Source of the DNA: Cacajao melanocephalus
Taxonomy: Eukaryota; Chordata; Mammalia; Primates; Pitheciidae
NCBI GenBank assembly: GCA_963573385.1
Contig: CAUYLG010076860.1
Location: 20,956-84,955, forward strand
Length of the DNA: 64,000 nucleotides
Direction: 5' to 3'
Shown here one piece after another: positions 19,596 to 32,305 of this stretch. A program made the translations under genes and the position numbers. The number at the start of each line of letters is the position of its first letter. Position 1 is the first letter of the stretch. Under the pieces are notes generated by a model that worked only from the letters and a program-made list of their open reading frames with translations, had not been told where the DNA came from and did no database searches.

Positions 19596-20380
19596 TTGAA
19601 TTTCCATGTGGGTAAAAAGAAACAGCCATTTCCTTTACTAATGAGGAAAGAAAAGGAAAACAAAAAACAAACCTGGACTTAAAACAGTTTTTCACAAAAA
19701 GATCCAATTTGCAAAAATGGAACTGAAGTTTGAAAGCTATTTTTCTCCCTGCAGCTCAACTTCTGGGAAAATCACAGCTGCCAGCTTAGATGGTGGTTTT
19801 CACTGCCCAGTTACAAATTCTGCACAGTTGTACATATTGGCAGGGCTCAGCTTCCTTAAATGCCACTGGATCAGTGGGGAAATGGTGATTTTCCTTATTG
19901 ATTTAATGCCAGTTCCTCTTTTATGAAAAATCCCACGTGCTGCTCACTGGCATATGTACCATAAAAACTGAACGTAGGGGGCCAGAAATTAAGTAAGTCA
20001 CTCATGTTCCTCTCCAGCCATATGACGTTAAACCATCTCTACTTTCAGGCTGGAATGTTCAATCATTCTCCCTTTAAATTTAACAGAGTAATTATTCCTC
20101 CTGGTGGATTGCACATATGCTCCTTTGATCTATGAAATACTCATTCCTGGATGAACTTTAAGTTCCCAAGAAATGCATGTAAAATACTGTTTATGAGTCG
20201 CTGGAGAAATGTTTCACATTCTCATTACTCCGGAGTAGTCACACCAAACCTCTCTCTCCAAGATTCATTTTTTCACCCAAGAAGAGGAAAGAACTTCGGG
20301 CAGTCGCACTGTGACAATCATCACCATCGTCGTACTTTCCACAGATTTTACTCAGTAGCCCCACAGAAATTACAGTGTAT
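19596..20380. other. Unique sequence, no gene seen
   Basis: Only chance ORFs were seen. Confidence 0.5.
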
Positions 20381-20660
20381 GGCTGGGCACGGTGGCTCAT
20401 GCCTGAAATCCCAGCACTTTGGGAGGCCAAGACTGTTGGATAATAAGGTCAGGCTAACATGATGAAACCCCATCTCTACTAAAAATACAAAAAAAAAAAA
20501 AAAAATTAGCCATAGTCCCAGCTACGCAGGAGGCTGAGGCAATTGAATCACTTGAACCCAGGAGGAGGAGGTTGCAGTGAGCTGACATCACGCCACTGCA
20601 CTCCAGCTTGGGCAACAGAGTGAGACTCCATCTCAAAAAAAAAAAACAAAAACAAAAAAC
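20381..20660 (+). mobile_element. Alu (AluS-type) with small internal losses
   Basis: GGCTGGGCACGGTGGCTCAT; part of the left arm after GGCCAAGACTGTTGGATAAT is shortened; the right arm starts abnormally at TTAGCCATAGTCCCAGCTA. A-rich tail to about 20660. Confidence 0.92.
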
Positions 20661-20699
20661 CTCAAACTGCAAAATGAAATTAATAGTCACCAATGAACG

Positions 20700-21005
20700 A
20701 CACAGTCGTAAGCTCTGCACTGTTTTAGAAGAGGACAGGGGTAACAAGACAGTAATCCTGAAGGAAGCAGACTTGAATTTGAGCTGGACCTGAAGTCGGG
20801 AGCTAGGGTGAGAAAAGGCAGAGTGGTGGGAACATTTGTGAACCAAAGCTTAGGTGGGGGTTGTGGCAGGCAGGGTGGGGATAGACTGGGCATGACCTTG
20901 AATGCCACTCTAAGGACTTTGGACTTGATTCTACAAGCAAGGTGGAATTATTAAGAGGTTTTGAGTAGAAATGATGTGAGCTGAACAACACTTTTGAGAA
21001 ACTAA
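20700..21005 (-). mobile_element. L2 LINE 3' fragment
   Basis: GACTTGAATTTGAGCTGGAC, then GGAACATTTGTGAACCAAAG, CTAAGGACTTTGGACTTGAT and GTTTTGAGTAGAAATGATGT follow antisense L2 order. Confidence 0.65.
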
Positions 21006-21589
21006 ATCTAGCAGGGATCGGTGCTACAAATTAACGGAGGCGTTTCAGAATTGAGATCGTGAGACCTTGACCCAGGCTGGGGGCAATGGGACGTCTCCAT
21101 CATACAGTACATTCCTGTGAATACTTCTTAGGGATTCGTATGAAATTGTGCCGCGGTGTGCCTAGCTGTCTCTGTACTGTCAGACAGTGATACTGTGATC
21201 CTGTGTGCTGCCTGGAGCCGGTCTCATTCATTCAGCACCCTAGATTGGACTTGGAATGGGCCCAGGTGTGACCTGTACACAAACCTCAGAGAATCCAGGC
21301 AGCATAGATTGTAAAAGCTGGGAGGAATCTTGGAGCCCTCCAAGTCTACCTCCTCAACTTACCGAGAAAGAAGCTGACTCTTGCTCATCTCCCTAATGAC
21401 GGATTCAGCATGGGGCCTCAGATCTCCTTCCTATGCACAAGCAGTGCTTCTGAGGCCAGTACAGATTCTGCTTTGAGGTGTTGTGTACCAATTCTGGTGC
21501 AATCCAGAAGCATTTCAAATGAGTGAAGGAGTTGCTTGTGTTTTCTTGCCCTAATTGAGATCATTGAAGCTCCTCTCCTTTACTCTACA
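21006..21589. other. Unique sequence, weak MIR/L3-like trace
   Basis: AAGCTGGGAGGAATCTTGGA at about 21318 resembles an old SINE/LINE motif. No gene seen. Confidence 0.4.
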
Positions 21590-22055
21590 CCAAGCCCCCC
21601 AGATCCAGTCCCTCCCTGAGTCCCCAACTTCATCTCTGCCAATTCCCTGCCTTGCTGCTTTCCCACAGCACCCTGTTATTTCTTGCATCCTGCCATTGGT
21701 TGTGCTGTCCTCATATCTGAAGGCTTTATGTCCCCTCTTAGGCCACATCACCTCCAGGCCTCAGCCCTCCCTTAGGTGGACCAAATTTCTTCCTTGGAGC
21801 TCCATGCTACCCTGCATAGGGCTCAATCACTGTGTCTCATGGTGTCTTGTAATTGTCTGTTTATGTGTCTGAGCCCTGCATAGGGCTCAATCACTGTGTC
21901 TCATGATGTCTTATAATTGTCTATTTATGTGTCTGCCTCCTACCCCTCAACTGTGAGCCCCCTGAGGAAAGGAACTGTGGGTATGCATCATTGAATACTC
22001 AGCATCTAGCACAGTGCCTGGTACACAGTAGGCATTGGAATGTCTGATAAATAAG
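21590..22055 (+). mobile_element. L2 LINE 3' region with internal tandem duplication
   Basis: Pyrimidine-rich L2 coding remnants lead to the L2 tail: CCCCTCAACTGTGAGCCCCC, AGCATCTAGCACAGTGCCTG, GTACACAGTAGGCATTGGAA. An antisense L2 tail (CATTTAATAAATATTTATTG) follows at about 22095. Confidence 0.75.
21810..21935. repeat. 64-bp tandem duplication
   Basis: Two adjacent copies (21810-21873 and 21874-21935) begin CCCTGCATAGGGCTCAATCA and end TTATGTGTCTG. They differ at only a few G/A positions, mostly in the second half. Confidence 0.95.
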
Positions 22056-22439
22056 TGAATGACAGTTGTACATTTGTTTTCTTGGTATATTCAGTCATTT
22101 AATAAATATTTATTGAGCAATTACTTATAATTGAATTGGCGCTGTGTAGTTACACTTAAACGTCCAAATAAGCCTATCCTCTCAAGCTCCAAATTATGCA
22201 CACATAAATTATACATGTGAAATGTTAACATGCACACGCAGCAGAGTGTGCATATCTACAAATACCAGAGCTAGCAAATGCAGAAAACTGTGTGCCAGAT
22301 GTCCCCAAAATTTACAAAGAACCAAGAACCAAAAATGACAGTTAGCTCCATAAGCCCAACAAAAGAAAAAAAGAAAACAAGGAAAAGAGTGAAAAAGCAA
22401 AAGAACAAAAGAACCTCAAGCATAAGGAAGTGGCTGTTT

Positions 22440-22740
22440 TTTTCTCTGTGCTCGAGCTTGGGGTGGGGAAGATTCATAAAAGCATTCTGTGCTGGACCGG
22501 TTCATGTTAAGTCTGAGTTCCTCAAGGGCTGACTCTCCGGAGCTGTTTGGAAAATTGATTGCCATGCATGAGTCGGGGGATTGGTTTTTTTTTCCACTGG
22601 AAATTGTTAATGGGGACTGCATTAGCGGCCCCTTATCGCGTTGCCTGATAGAGAGACAGCAGGTTTGCCCAAACAATTCTGGAACGCTGATCACTGCCAA
22701 TTAGGGGAGTATTGTCTGGCTGACATAATCAAGTGAGTAT
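22440..22740. promoter_or_regulatory. Unique CpG-retaining block 1, candidate conserved non-coding element
   Basis: This 300-base block has no recognisable repeat and keeps CpGs in several contexts (ACCGG, TCCGGA, TAGCGG, ATCGCG, ACGC). In methylated, unselected AT-rich intron sequence these would mostly have decayed. It contains homeobox/Sox-like elements (CAATTA, ACAAT) and two TGAT(C/A) sites. No coding potential was seen in any frame. Enhancer function is inference only. Confidence 0.3.
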
Positions 22741-22959
22741 AAATATATTTATCGTGATTGGAATGGGGAAGGGAGACTGCACAGAGATTGAGGCAGAAGC
22801 CGTCCCCCCACTGCCTGGCTCCAGCCTGGATCCAGCCCAGTGTGTCACCCTGTGCTCAGCAGAGGTGGTCACTGGCTTTCTGAGGTGGAATGCACAGTGG
22901 AGAATTCAGGACTAGAATTGCTTCTCCCAGAGAGCAACTTGTCTCTCCTTATTTTTCCT

Positions 22960-23560
22960 CCTCTCTTCTCTTTTTTTCATGCTCACCTCTGTGAAAGCTG
23001 AAGAGAGAACAGAAAGGAAATGCCACATTGATCACATTTTAATTCTGCTCCGCCGGCCATGCTATCCCCACTTAGCTTCTCTGTAGTGGAAAGTGATGGC
23101 AAGGCATAGTGCCCCGACCAGACCCCCCACCCTCTCAGCCCGCCGGCGTGTGCAAGTCAGTCTGGCATTGAGTTTATTTTATTGTTGATTTGTGGAACTT
23201 TTATGGGAATACCTGTGATGTGTCTCAGCCCTGGGATTGAAAGACTCTGAGAAAAACAGTCCTTTGCAATGGACTAGAGGTGGGAGGAATTGCTCACATT
23301 TAAACAGCTGAGAAGGAAGCATGTTTAAGTCACATCTGGTGGCATTCCTGTTGTCTGAATGGAGAGCAGGGTCTTTTTAAGCATCTGCCCAGATTTCAAA
23401 ATGCAGGCTGCATCGTTTCTTCCTGAAACAAATGGTCAAATCGTATCATCACGGGAGCGGTCAATGACAAAACTGATCTCACGGCTAGATTTCAGCTCTG
23501 GTCCATGCAGGCCCAATCCATCTAAGGCGTGACCTTTTTTTTTTTCCCTCTGCACCCCTG
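22960..23560. promoter_or_regulatory. Unique CpG-retaining block 2, candidate conserved non-coding element
   Basis: This is repeat-free sequence continuing from the previous block, with CCGCCGG near 23051, CCCGCCGGCG near 23140, and a further CpG group near 23440-23485 (ATCGTA, CACGGGAGCGG, CACGGC). Such CpG survival outside an island can mark selection or unmethylated regulatory DNA. No open frame of note was seen. Confidence 0.28.
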
Positions 23561-25124
23561 ACTACTTGATAATGGCCATTTACAGGGCCAAGTTGATTTC
23601 AGCTATTTTCCTCTATCCCACGTGTGCTGCCCTGCCTGACCAATTGAGGGCTGAGGTCCCTTTCCAATGGCTACAACAAGGTAAAGAGGCCCTGTCCTTC
23701 TGTCTCCTTCATCCTTTAGTTTGTCTTCACAGCTACAAATTGCTCTTAGGCCTGCCTTCCCGGATTTCACCAAAACTATTTTCTTACTGGTACTACAGAT
23801 ACCACAAGTGGAGATGTAAGAAGGAAGGGGCAGGTCCACAAATAAATAGGGAGCTCAGATGGGAGAAATGTCATTAGAGACATCACTCTCCCTAAAGACA
23901 TCTGACCACCCACGTTCCTGCCTCTTCCTGCTACCATTTTCCTCCTTTGGCTGCTTAGAAATTGTTGAGGCCAAACTCCTTTCACCCAGATTCCAGAAAT
24001 ACACATATTTCCTTTGCTTTCCAAATCTTAATGGATGAAACACCTTTTTTTTTTTTTTTGTCCTCGATCTCTTGCCAGAAATATTGTTTTTTGAGAACCA
24101 GAGCTCATTTATCTCCAAGGGAGAAAGAAATCCATTCCATGTTTACCCATTAACAAATTACCACTTAAGCGAAAATACTGGGACTTCTCTCTTTCTCTGC
24201 TAATAAATGGGTTATGCACCTTGGTTCAAGCTTGGCAGAGGTGGATGGCTAGCCACTGTTCCCTTCAAGTTGGCCTAATTTCCTCTTGTTGGCTTTTGTT
24301 TCCTTGAAGCACAGAGATTTCTTGGTGCTTTCTTCGCTTGATTCTGCTTTTAAGGAATGTGCCCAGCTCCTTCAAATCTGTTTGTTTAGTAAGCTGAGTT
24401 GATTAAATCCCTAGCATTTGTGGAGTAGTCTCCTGTGTTAGGTGCTATGGGCTACTCCCCACTTGAAAGCTGAACGGAATCACCCATCTGAATACTAACT
24501 TCCTCCTAATCCATTGGTTTTTCTGCTGTGTAGACAGGGATATGAAGTAGCCACTTACCAAGAGATAATGTGATGTCATAAACCGAGCTTGAGTTCTAAA
24601 GTGACCAAGACCTGGGTTGTACAGTAATGCAGGCTTGGGTACATTGCTGCTCTCTTTTGAGTCACACATTCCTCATTATAGTTGCTGATGGGAACAGCAG
24701 AGCTGTCTGTTCATCTTTGCTGTTCTCCATAATGAGATAGAACCAAGCAGACAGTGAAGAGCCTGGTCTAATCACACAACATTGGTGCAAATTATATATG
24801 GTCATAAGAAAGTATTTTTTATCGAACATTTAGGTAGCATTTGGTGTGGTATTTGATGCATGTCATTTAGTTACAGAGATAAAACCTCCGAGCACACACA
24901 AAGCTCTTGACCTGGTTGAACATTACATCTCATACATTTTGATGCTTTTTACTAAGGTTCCTTCCTGCCAGGAAGTTGTAAAAGAGAAGATGGAAGTCTA
25001 TTTAGAAGTGGTGTAGCAATATCAGTTTCCTGGCTTTGATACCTATGGTGATGTAAGATGTCCCCATTGGGAGAAGTGGGGTGAAGAGTACAGGGGACCT
25101 CTCTGTACTATTTTTGCAATTTCC
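23561..25124. other. Unique sequence, no gene seen
   Basis: T-run near 24045-24060. No SINE was recognised; ORFs are short and without domains. Confidence 0.5.
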
Positions 25125-25172
25125 TGAGAGAGAAGAAAAGAGAGAAAGAGGGAGAAAGAGAGAGAGAGCGAG
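25125..25172. repeat. GA-rich simple repeat
   Basis: An imperfect purine tract of GA, GAAA and GGGA units on the + strand. Confidence 0.9.
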
Positions 25173-25329
25173 CAAAGAGGGAATGAGCTTGGCTTTAGTC
25201 CCTGGCTAGACAAATATTTATTTTGTTTGCCTCTTTGTGTAGATTTTGTGTAGCTAGCACTCCCTTTTCTGTGGAAGAGAAGAAAGAAAATAGAATGAGC
25301 TGAGGACCCCTGCCAACATTATGTTAGAA

Positions 25330-25765
25330 AACCACCTACTTCCTGCTTCTCCCCATCCTCTTTACCTTTACAGACTTACCTTCTCCATCCACACTCACCT
25401 TGTCCTCCTTCCTTCCATTCAAAGGTGCGATTCCTCTCCTGCTGAACAAATGAACTCCTCCACCTGAGCAAGGTGTCCCATCCCTTCCTGCTGTCTCCAA
25501 GGCTCAGTCCTGATACATAGTCTCTCTGGGTGAATTCCTTCTTACTCAGGGTTTTAACAACTATCTATATTGGAATTGCATCCAAATTTACAGCTCTACC
25601 CAGACTTTTTTATTGAGTTCTATACCTCCATATCCAACCTAGATCATTCACAAGCGTCTCAGACTCCTCGATAATTACTTCCTCTTTCTATATTCTGTTA
25701 TCTCAGAAAATGCTACCAACATCTACCCTAATGCCCCCAGCAGGAACCAAAGAGTCACTCTAGAC
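25330..25765 (+). mobile_element. L2 LINE coding-region remnant
   Basis: TTTACAGCTCTACCCAGACT, TATCCAACCTAGATCATTCA and AGTCACTCTAGAC resemble the stretch of L2 ORF2 that precedes the 3' tail. The tail itself lies at 26340-26985, after a DNA transposon and a MIR. Confidence 0.55.
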
Positions 25766-25769
25766 CTGT

Positions 25770-26060
25770 GCTGTCCCTAGTCCTTCACACGTCGCTAGCC
25801 CAAATTGAAATGTGCTGTAAGTGTCAAATGCACACCAGATTTCAAAGACTTAGTTTGGAAAAAAAATAATGCAAAGTATCTCAATAATATTTTATATTAA
25901 TTTCACACTAAAATGATGATATTTGGGACATACTGGGTCAAGTAAGTCATTAAAAATCATTTCTTTTTCCTTTCTAATGTGCCACCAAAATATTTAAAAT
26001 GGCCTATGTGACTCGCATTCTGTTTCTGTTGGACGCCACCATTCCAGACTCTTTTCTGTC
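25770..26060. mobile_element. Probable hAT-type (MER58/MER3-like) DNA transposon fossil
   Basis: AGCCCAAATTGAAATGTGCT near the left, GATATTTGGGACATACTGGG in the middle, and TGACTCGCATTCTGTTTCTG then TTGGAC at the right match a short Charlie-family element. The exact subfamily is uncertain. Confidence 0.5.
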
Positions 26061-26109
26061 TTTTAGCCCCTTCCAGCTGGTCATAATGCATAGTGATTCC
26101 CTTGAGTTA

Positions 26110-26325
26110 AGGCAAGGGAGAATAGTGGTTAAGTGCACAGGCCAAGTTTGAATCCTGGCTCCCCCATTTTTTGATATATATGAACCTGGGCAGTTAACCC
26201 CTTTGAGCCTCACTTTCCTCATCTGTCAGCTGGATGCAATAGCAGTTCTTATTTTCAGATTCTTGCATGCTTTAAATGAGATGATGTCTAAAGCACTTGA
26301 TATGGAGATAAAAACATGTGCACAG
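26110..26325 (-). repeat. MIR
   Basis: AATAGTGGTTAAGTGCACAG, TTTGAATCCTGGCTCCCCCA, CTTTGAGCCTCACTTTCCTC, and AAAGCACTTGATATGG. Confidence 0.8.
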
Positions 26326-26339
26326 ACTCAATGTCAAAA

Positions 26340-26985
26340 GGAAGAGCCTGGTCTCTCACTGTGGTTGTTCAGGCCCTCATCATCACTAGCCAAGACTACT
26401 GCAATGCTTTCTCCATCTTCAGTTCACCTGCCCTCCAGTCCTTCATACTGCCATCTGATTAAACATTCCTGAATGCAAATGTTGTCAGATTTCCAGTGAC
26501 TTCCCATCATCCTTGGTATGGAGTCCAGAGTCCTTGGCATGCTTTCAATGTCCTCCGTGATCTGCCCCCAGTCCAATCACTGATCCCATTTCCTTCCAGT
26601 CCATGATTGAACCAGTCGAGTGCCCAACTCCTACTTGCACACACCATTCTCTATGTATGTCACATGTGAGCTCTCTACTCTGCCTAGCTACTTGTTTTTA
26701 AGACTCAGTTCAATTGTCCCCTCATGCGGGAAGCTTCCACTAATCCCTCCTGCACCTGTGTGCATCCTAGGTGAGATTAGGAGCCTGCCCCTTGGGTCCT
26801 TGAACCACTTGAGGTTTGGTTCCTTTATCACACTGATGTCACTGGTTTGGCTGACTTGTTTTCTTTCCTATAAGACTGAACTGTCTGAGGTCTTAAGATG
26901 GGCTTTCTAGTCCACACTGGATCTTCATGCTCTGCATAGGGCTTGGCACAGAGTGGGCTCAGGAAACGTTTGTTTAATGAATACA
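26340..26985 (+). mobile_element. L2 LINE 3' region
   Basis: GGCCCTCATCATCACTAGCC, then ACTACTGCAATGC, TTCCAGTGACTTCCCATCAT, TCCGTGATCTGCCCCCAGTC, and the tail at AGGGCTTGGCACAGAGTGGG and GTTTGTTTAATGAATAC. Confidence 0.85.
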
Positions 26986-27848
26986 CAAAGCATATGGATA
27001 CTCCTGAGAGAAGGTGGGCAAGACAGCCTCGCAGAGTTAAGCGGCAGAATATCTGAAAACAAACCTGGGGAGAAATACCACTTCCTGGAAGTACAGAGGG
27101 AGGAAGGAGAGAGAAGAATTTGTGCAAGGAGTCAGTAATGGAGGACTTGAAATGAAAGGGTTAATTAAAGAGAGAACATCATCCAAACAACAGAACCACA
27201 TTTGGTACTGTTGGTGGTTTTGTAACTTCCTCTGAAATGGTTCCAGGAAGAGACAAGGTTCTAGAATGGTGCAAATCATATGAAGAAAGGATGGGGAATA
27301 ACAAGTCAATTCAAGGATTATTTGTCATCAGGACTAGATACATGGGTGGTACAAGTAAATGTCAACCTGGTGACTACATGATGGGACTAGTAATAATTTA
27401 CTGGGACTGGTGCCCAGGAATTTTTTTTGCTGTGGTGCAGATGCCAAGCATGGAAAAATTTGATGAGTTTTAGGCATGAGAAAGTCGATGGTGAATTTGA
27501 GAGTAACAACATGAAATGGCAGAGTAATCACAAGAGAAATGTCTGAAGATGTAAGAGTTTAGAAGACTTCTGCTTTACCACAAATATGGATTTCAAGAAA
27601 AAAATCCCTTATAAGAAGAGAAATTTTAATACATAAAACCTGTTTATCAAAACACACAGTATTCCATAACATATAATGGTAAAAGCATGCCTTTTGGCTC
27701 ACACAATATTAAAAGCAGCAAATAACACAAGAAAGGTAGAGAAAACAGAAGGTACAACATCTTGTGGCTCACAGGATACATGAGTGGGATTTTGTACTTC
27801 TATTCCAAACCACAATCTTCACTAGTCTAAAGACTTAATTCTGCCGTG
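26986..27848. other. Unique A-rich sequence, no gene seen
   Basis: Only chance ORFs were seen. Confidence 0.5.
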
Positions 27849-28477
<629 letters not shown>

Positions 28478-28489
28478 GTGACAATAGCT

Positions 28490-28793
28490 GGCCGAGCACA
28501 GTGGCTCATGCCTATAATCCCAGCATTTTGGGAGGCTGAGGCAGGAGGATCACTTGAGGCCAGGAGTTTGAGACCAGCCTTGACAACATAGGGAGACCCC
28601 TGTCTCCACAAAAAAAAAAAAAAAAAATAGCTGAGTGTGGTGGCATGTGCCTGTAGGCCCAACTACTTGGGAGGCAGAGACAGGAGGATCACTTTAGCCC
28701 GGGAGTTGGAGGCTGCAGTGAGCCATGATTGCATCACTGCATTTTAGCCTGGGCCCACAGAATGATACCCTGTCTAAGAAAAAAAAAAAAAAA
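28490..28793 (+). mobile_element. Alu (AluJ/S), full length, inserted at a MIR start
   Basis: GGCCGAGCACAGTGG to a poly-A ending at 28793. Target duplications GTGACAATAGCT / GTAACAATAGCT contain the MIR 5' end, so this Alu landed at the edge of the next element. Confidence 0.93.
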
Positions 28794-28796
28794 GTA

Positions 28797-29045
28797 ACAA
28801 TAGCTAACAATTATTGAGTGTCTACTATGTGCCAGGCACCATACTAAGTGGATTAGATGGATATTCCACACATTCTTCCCGAGAACATTATGAGGCAGGC
28901 ACTATTATCATCCCTGTTTTTAAAATGAGGAAACTGAGGCTCAGAGATGTTAAACAACTTGCTAAGAGTCACCCAGAAAGCTAGTGGTAGAGAAGGATGT
29001 GAACACTTGACAGCCTGTCCAAGGCTCGTGTGCTTGCCCATCTTA
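28797..29045 (+). repeat. MIR, near full length
   Basis: CAATAGCTAACAATTATTGA, CTACTATGTGCCAGGCACCA, AATGAGGAAACTGAGGCTCA and the 3' part to CTCGTGTGCTTGCCC. One of the best-preserved MIRs here. Confidence 0.92.
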
Positions 29046-29899
<854 letters not shown>

Positions 29900-30349
29900 A
29901 GGTGTGTCAAAAGCTTCAACACACAGGGGCCTTTGCTCCGTCAAGCAAGGAGGATAGGGTGCAGGAGGAACAGGAACACAGAAGCTAAGGCGACAGCAGC
30001 CGCACAAAAGAAAATTCTATGGCTTGCAAAAGATGTCAAGGAAAGTGGAAAAACAAATGCTGAAGAGGGACAGTGAGTGAAAAGATGAGTTTCTTCCACT
30101 TGGCATCTCCCAAATATGGCCCTGAAGGAAGAGTTGACCCTGTTACGGTGTATTTCTTTTTCCTGAGGGGTTAGTAGAGTGACATGTAAGGAAAGGGCCA
30201 CAGGTGCAGCACAGCTTGATTTCAGCCAGGCTTTGCATGACACCCTAGAGAGCAGAATGAGGACAGACAGGCCGAAGGATAACTGCTTAATTGGGTAGTT
30301 TTGAAGCTGACGCTCAGAGTATTGATTAAAGGGGTCAGTGACAACCTGG
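29900..30349. other. Unique sequence, no supported gene
   Basis: Holds most of a 171-residue antisense open frame (29941-30456). Its translation has no recognisable domain, the 3' part overlaps a MIR-like stretch, and no splice context supports it. Confidence 0.5.
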
Positions 30350-30465
30350 AGGAGGTCTTTAGGTAAAGAAACTGAGTTCAAAAATAACCAACTTGCATGA
30401 ATGAAGAAGCCGAGATTTGAACCCAGCCCTACCTGACCCAAAAGTCCACGTTCCACTTATTACAA
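30350..30465 (+). repeat. Degenerate MIR
   Basis: GGTAAAGAAACTGAGTTCAA, then GAAGCCGAGATTTGAACCCA and AGTCCACGTTCC are in MIR order. Confidence 0.5.
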
Positions 30466-30747
30466 AACAAAGACCAAAAAGGTATGAAGTTCACTTATGA
30501 AAGAAGAATTGAAAGATATAACCACAGAGTTATCTGTACAAATCCATGCCTGGACAACTGCGATAGGCTGAGAAATTGGCCAGAGGGAGAGAACAAAAAC
30601 AAGATGAAAGAAAGGTAAAACATGAAGCCCTGCGTTTTGGTTCCAGGAAACCCGCTGCAGAGGTGGAGAGGTCCAGCTTGACCCTCTTCATGTCGGGAAA
30701 CACCTGAGCTTTTGTGGTAGTCTTTGTTGCTTGATTCCCAAATAGCA

Positions 30748-30910
30748 GCTGGGCGTGGTGGCACACAACTGTAGTCCCAGCTACTCGGGAAGCAGAGGCA
30801 GGAGGATGCCTAACGCCCCAGAGGTCAAGGGTATAGTGAGCTGTGCTCACGCCACTGAACGGCAGCCTGGGCACAAGAACAAGACCCTATCTCAAACAAA
30901 ACAAACAAAA
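30748..30910 (+). mobile_element. Alu right monomer (FRAM-like)
   Basis: GCTGGGCGTGGTGGCACACA, then GTAGTCCCAGCTACTCGGGA through CAGCCTGGGCACAAGAACAA to an AACAAAACAAAC tail. Only one monomer is present. Confidence 0.85.
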
Positions 30911-30929
30911 ACCATCCAACAATGTAACA

Positions 30930-31221
30930 TGATTACAAAACTCTCGTGTACATATGAAGTGATTAAATCATCCTACTCTACTCAGCCCAGCTCAGACCGT
31001 ATCTTGAATACTGGGTTCAAGTCTAGATAATGTATTTCAAGAAAAACATTGAATAACTGAGAGGAGACCTGAGGAAAATGACCAGGAGATCAAGGAGTTG
31101 GAACCTTGTCACATGGAGAGTTGTCAAGCACCCTGGGGTTATTTAAACTTAGAAACGAGAATTTGGGATTTGGGATTCTCATTTTCTCTTTCTTTTTCCT
31201 TCCTCTCTTCCTCTTTATCTT

Positions 31222-31254
<33 letters not shown>

Positions 31255-31500
31255 TTCTCTTTCTCTCTCTCTCCCTCCCTCCCTCTGTCTGTCTCTCTCT
31301 CTCTCTCTTTCTTTCTTTCTCATTCTTTCTTAGCGCGGAATTCAGGCTGAAAGAGCTTGTGGTTCAACATAAGCAATTCACCAAGCTGTCAGCTCTTTCC
31401 AATCCCAGCCCTCCCCCATGCCCATTCTCTATCATCTCAATGAATTAGGGAAAGACTGACTTTCTGGACCACTTCTAACTTTGAGAATCTAGGATAGGGG
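30930..31500 (+). mobile_element. Ancient CR1/L3-type LINE 3' end, split by a CT repeat
   Basis: GCTCAGACCGTATCTTGAAT, GAAAATGACCAGGAGATCAA, ATGGAGAGTTGTCAAGCACC and, after the pyrimidine tract, GGACCACTTCTAACTTTGAG with AATCTAGGAT correspond to successive parts of the L3/CR1 3' end. Confidence 0.6.
31179..31322. repeat. Pyrimidine tract (CT/CTTT/CCCT)n
   Basis: About 140 almost pure pyrimidines on the + strand, including runs of CT, TTTC and CCCT units, inside the L3-like element. Confidence 0.95.
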
Positions 31501-32230
31501 CACTATTTAATCAAAACTGGCAAATAAAAAGAAAGAGAACTGTTTTAAACAAGACAAATAGGTGTTCCTTAGTTGAACCAAACTCAAATTATGAAGAACT
31601 AAATTTCCCAAAAACAAGAATATTATCATTCGCTTGATGAAAGGAATTTGCCGTATTATCCCTTTTACTGGCAGTGTTTTTAGTCCCTTTACTTGTAAAA
31701 ATGTCATGCCCGCTTTTCTGGGATAGACTTATCGAATGAACCAAGGTGAGCTTCTCTATGGGTAAATGATGACTTTTGCAAGCTTTGAGATCAGTGAGCT
31801 AAAAAAATGACCAGCAGTCCAACAACAAATGAGGGCTTAAGAACGTAAGTAAAAGTGACAAGATTAAAGTAATTGTGGTCATGCTGTCCTCTGCAGACAC
31901 TTTTGTGCTTTGCCCAGATGAGAATTAAGGTAGCCCAGGACATAGGTGGTGAGGAGAAGGAGGGGGGCACTGAGCATATTTGCAGCATTTGTGAACAAAA
32001 TCACAGCCCGGTGAAAAGAGAGCAAGAAGGTGGAGGCTTTCAAATCCGTGATAAATAAGCCGTGCTTTCAGAGCCAAAATCAATAAAAACAAACGTGAAA
32101 TGAACAGAAGGGAAGAGGGGAAAAAGAGAACATGAGGGCACCATAAAATCCTGGTGATATATTCTGGGGAAATCATGATGTGAATAGAAAATGGGAAGTG
32201 AAAGAAAATGAAGCCTGGAGATTTGTAAAA
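31501..32230. other. Unique A-rich sequence, no gene seen
   Basis: Nothing was recognised. Confidence 0.5.
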
Positions 32231-32248
32231 CGTCTGTCTGTCTGTCTG

Positions 32249-32304
<56 letters not shown>
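32231..32304. repeat. Compound (CTGT)n(GT)n(CT)n microsatellite
   Basis: TCTG units, then GTGTGT, then about 25 CT units. Frames through it give meaningless Arg-Glu or Ser-Leu repeats. Confidence 0.96.

Positions 32305-32305
<1 letters not shown>

Noticed and set aside
29941..30456. 171-codon antisense open frame, the longest in the window
   Set aside because: No domain, no splice context, partly within a MIR-like stretch and next to an Alu; composition fits chance.
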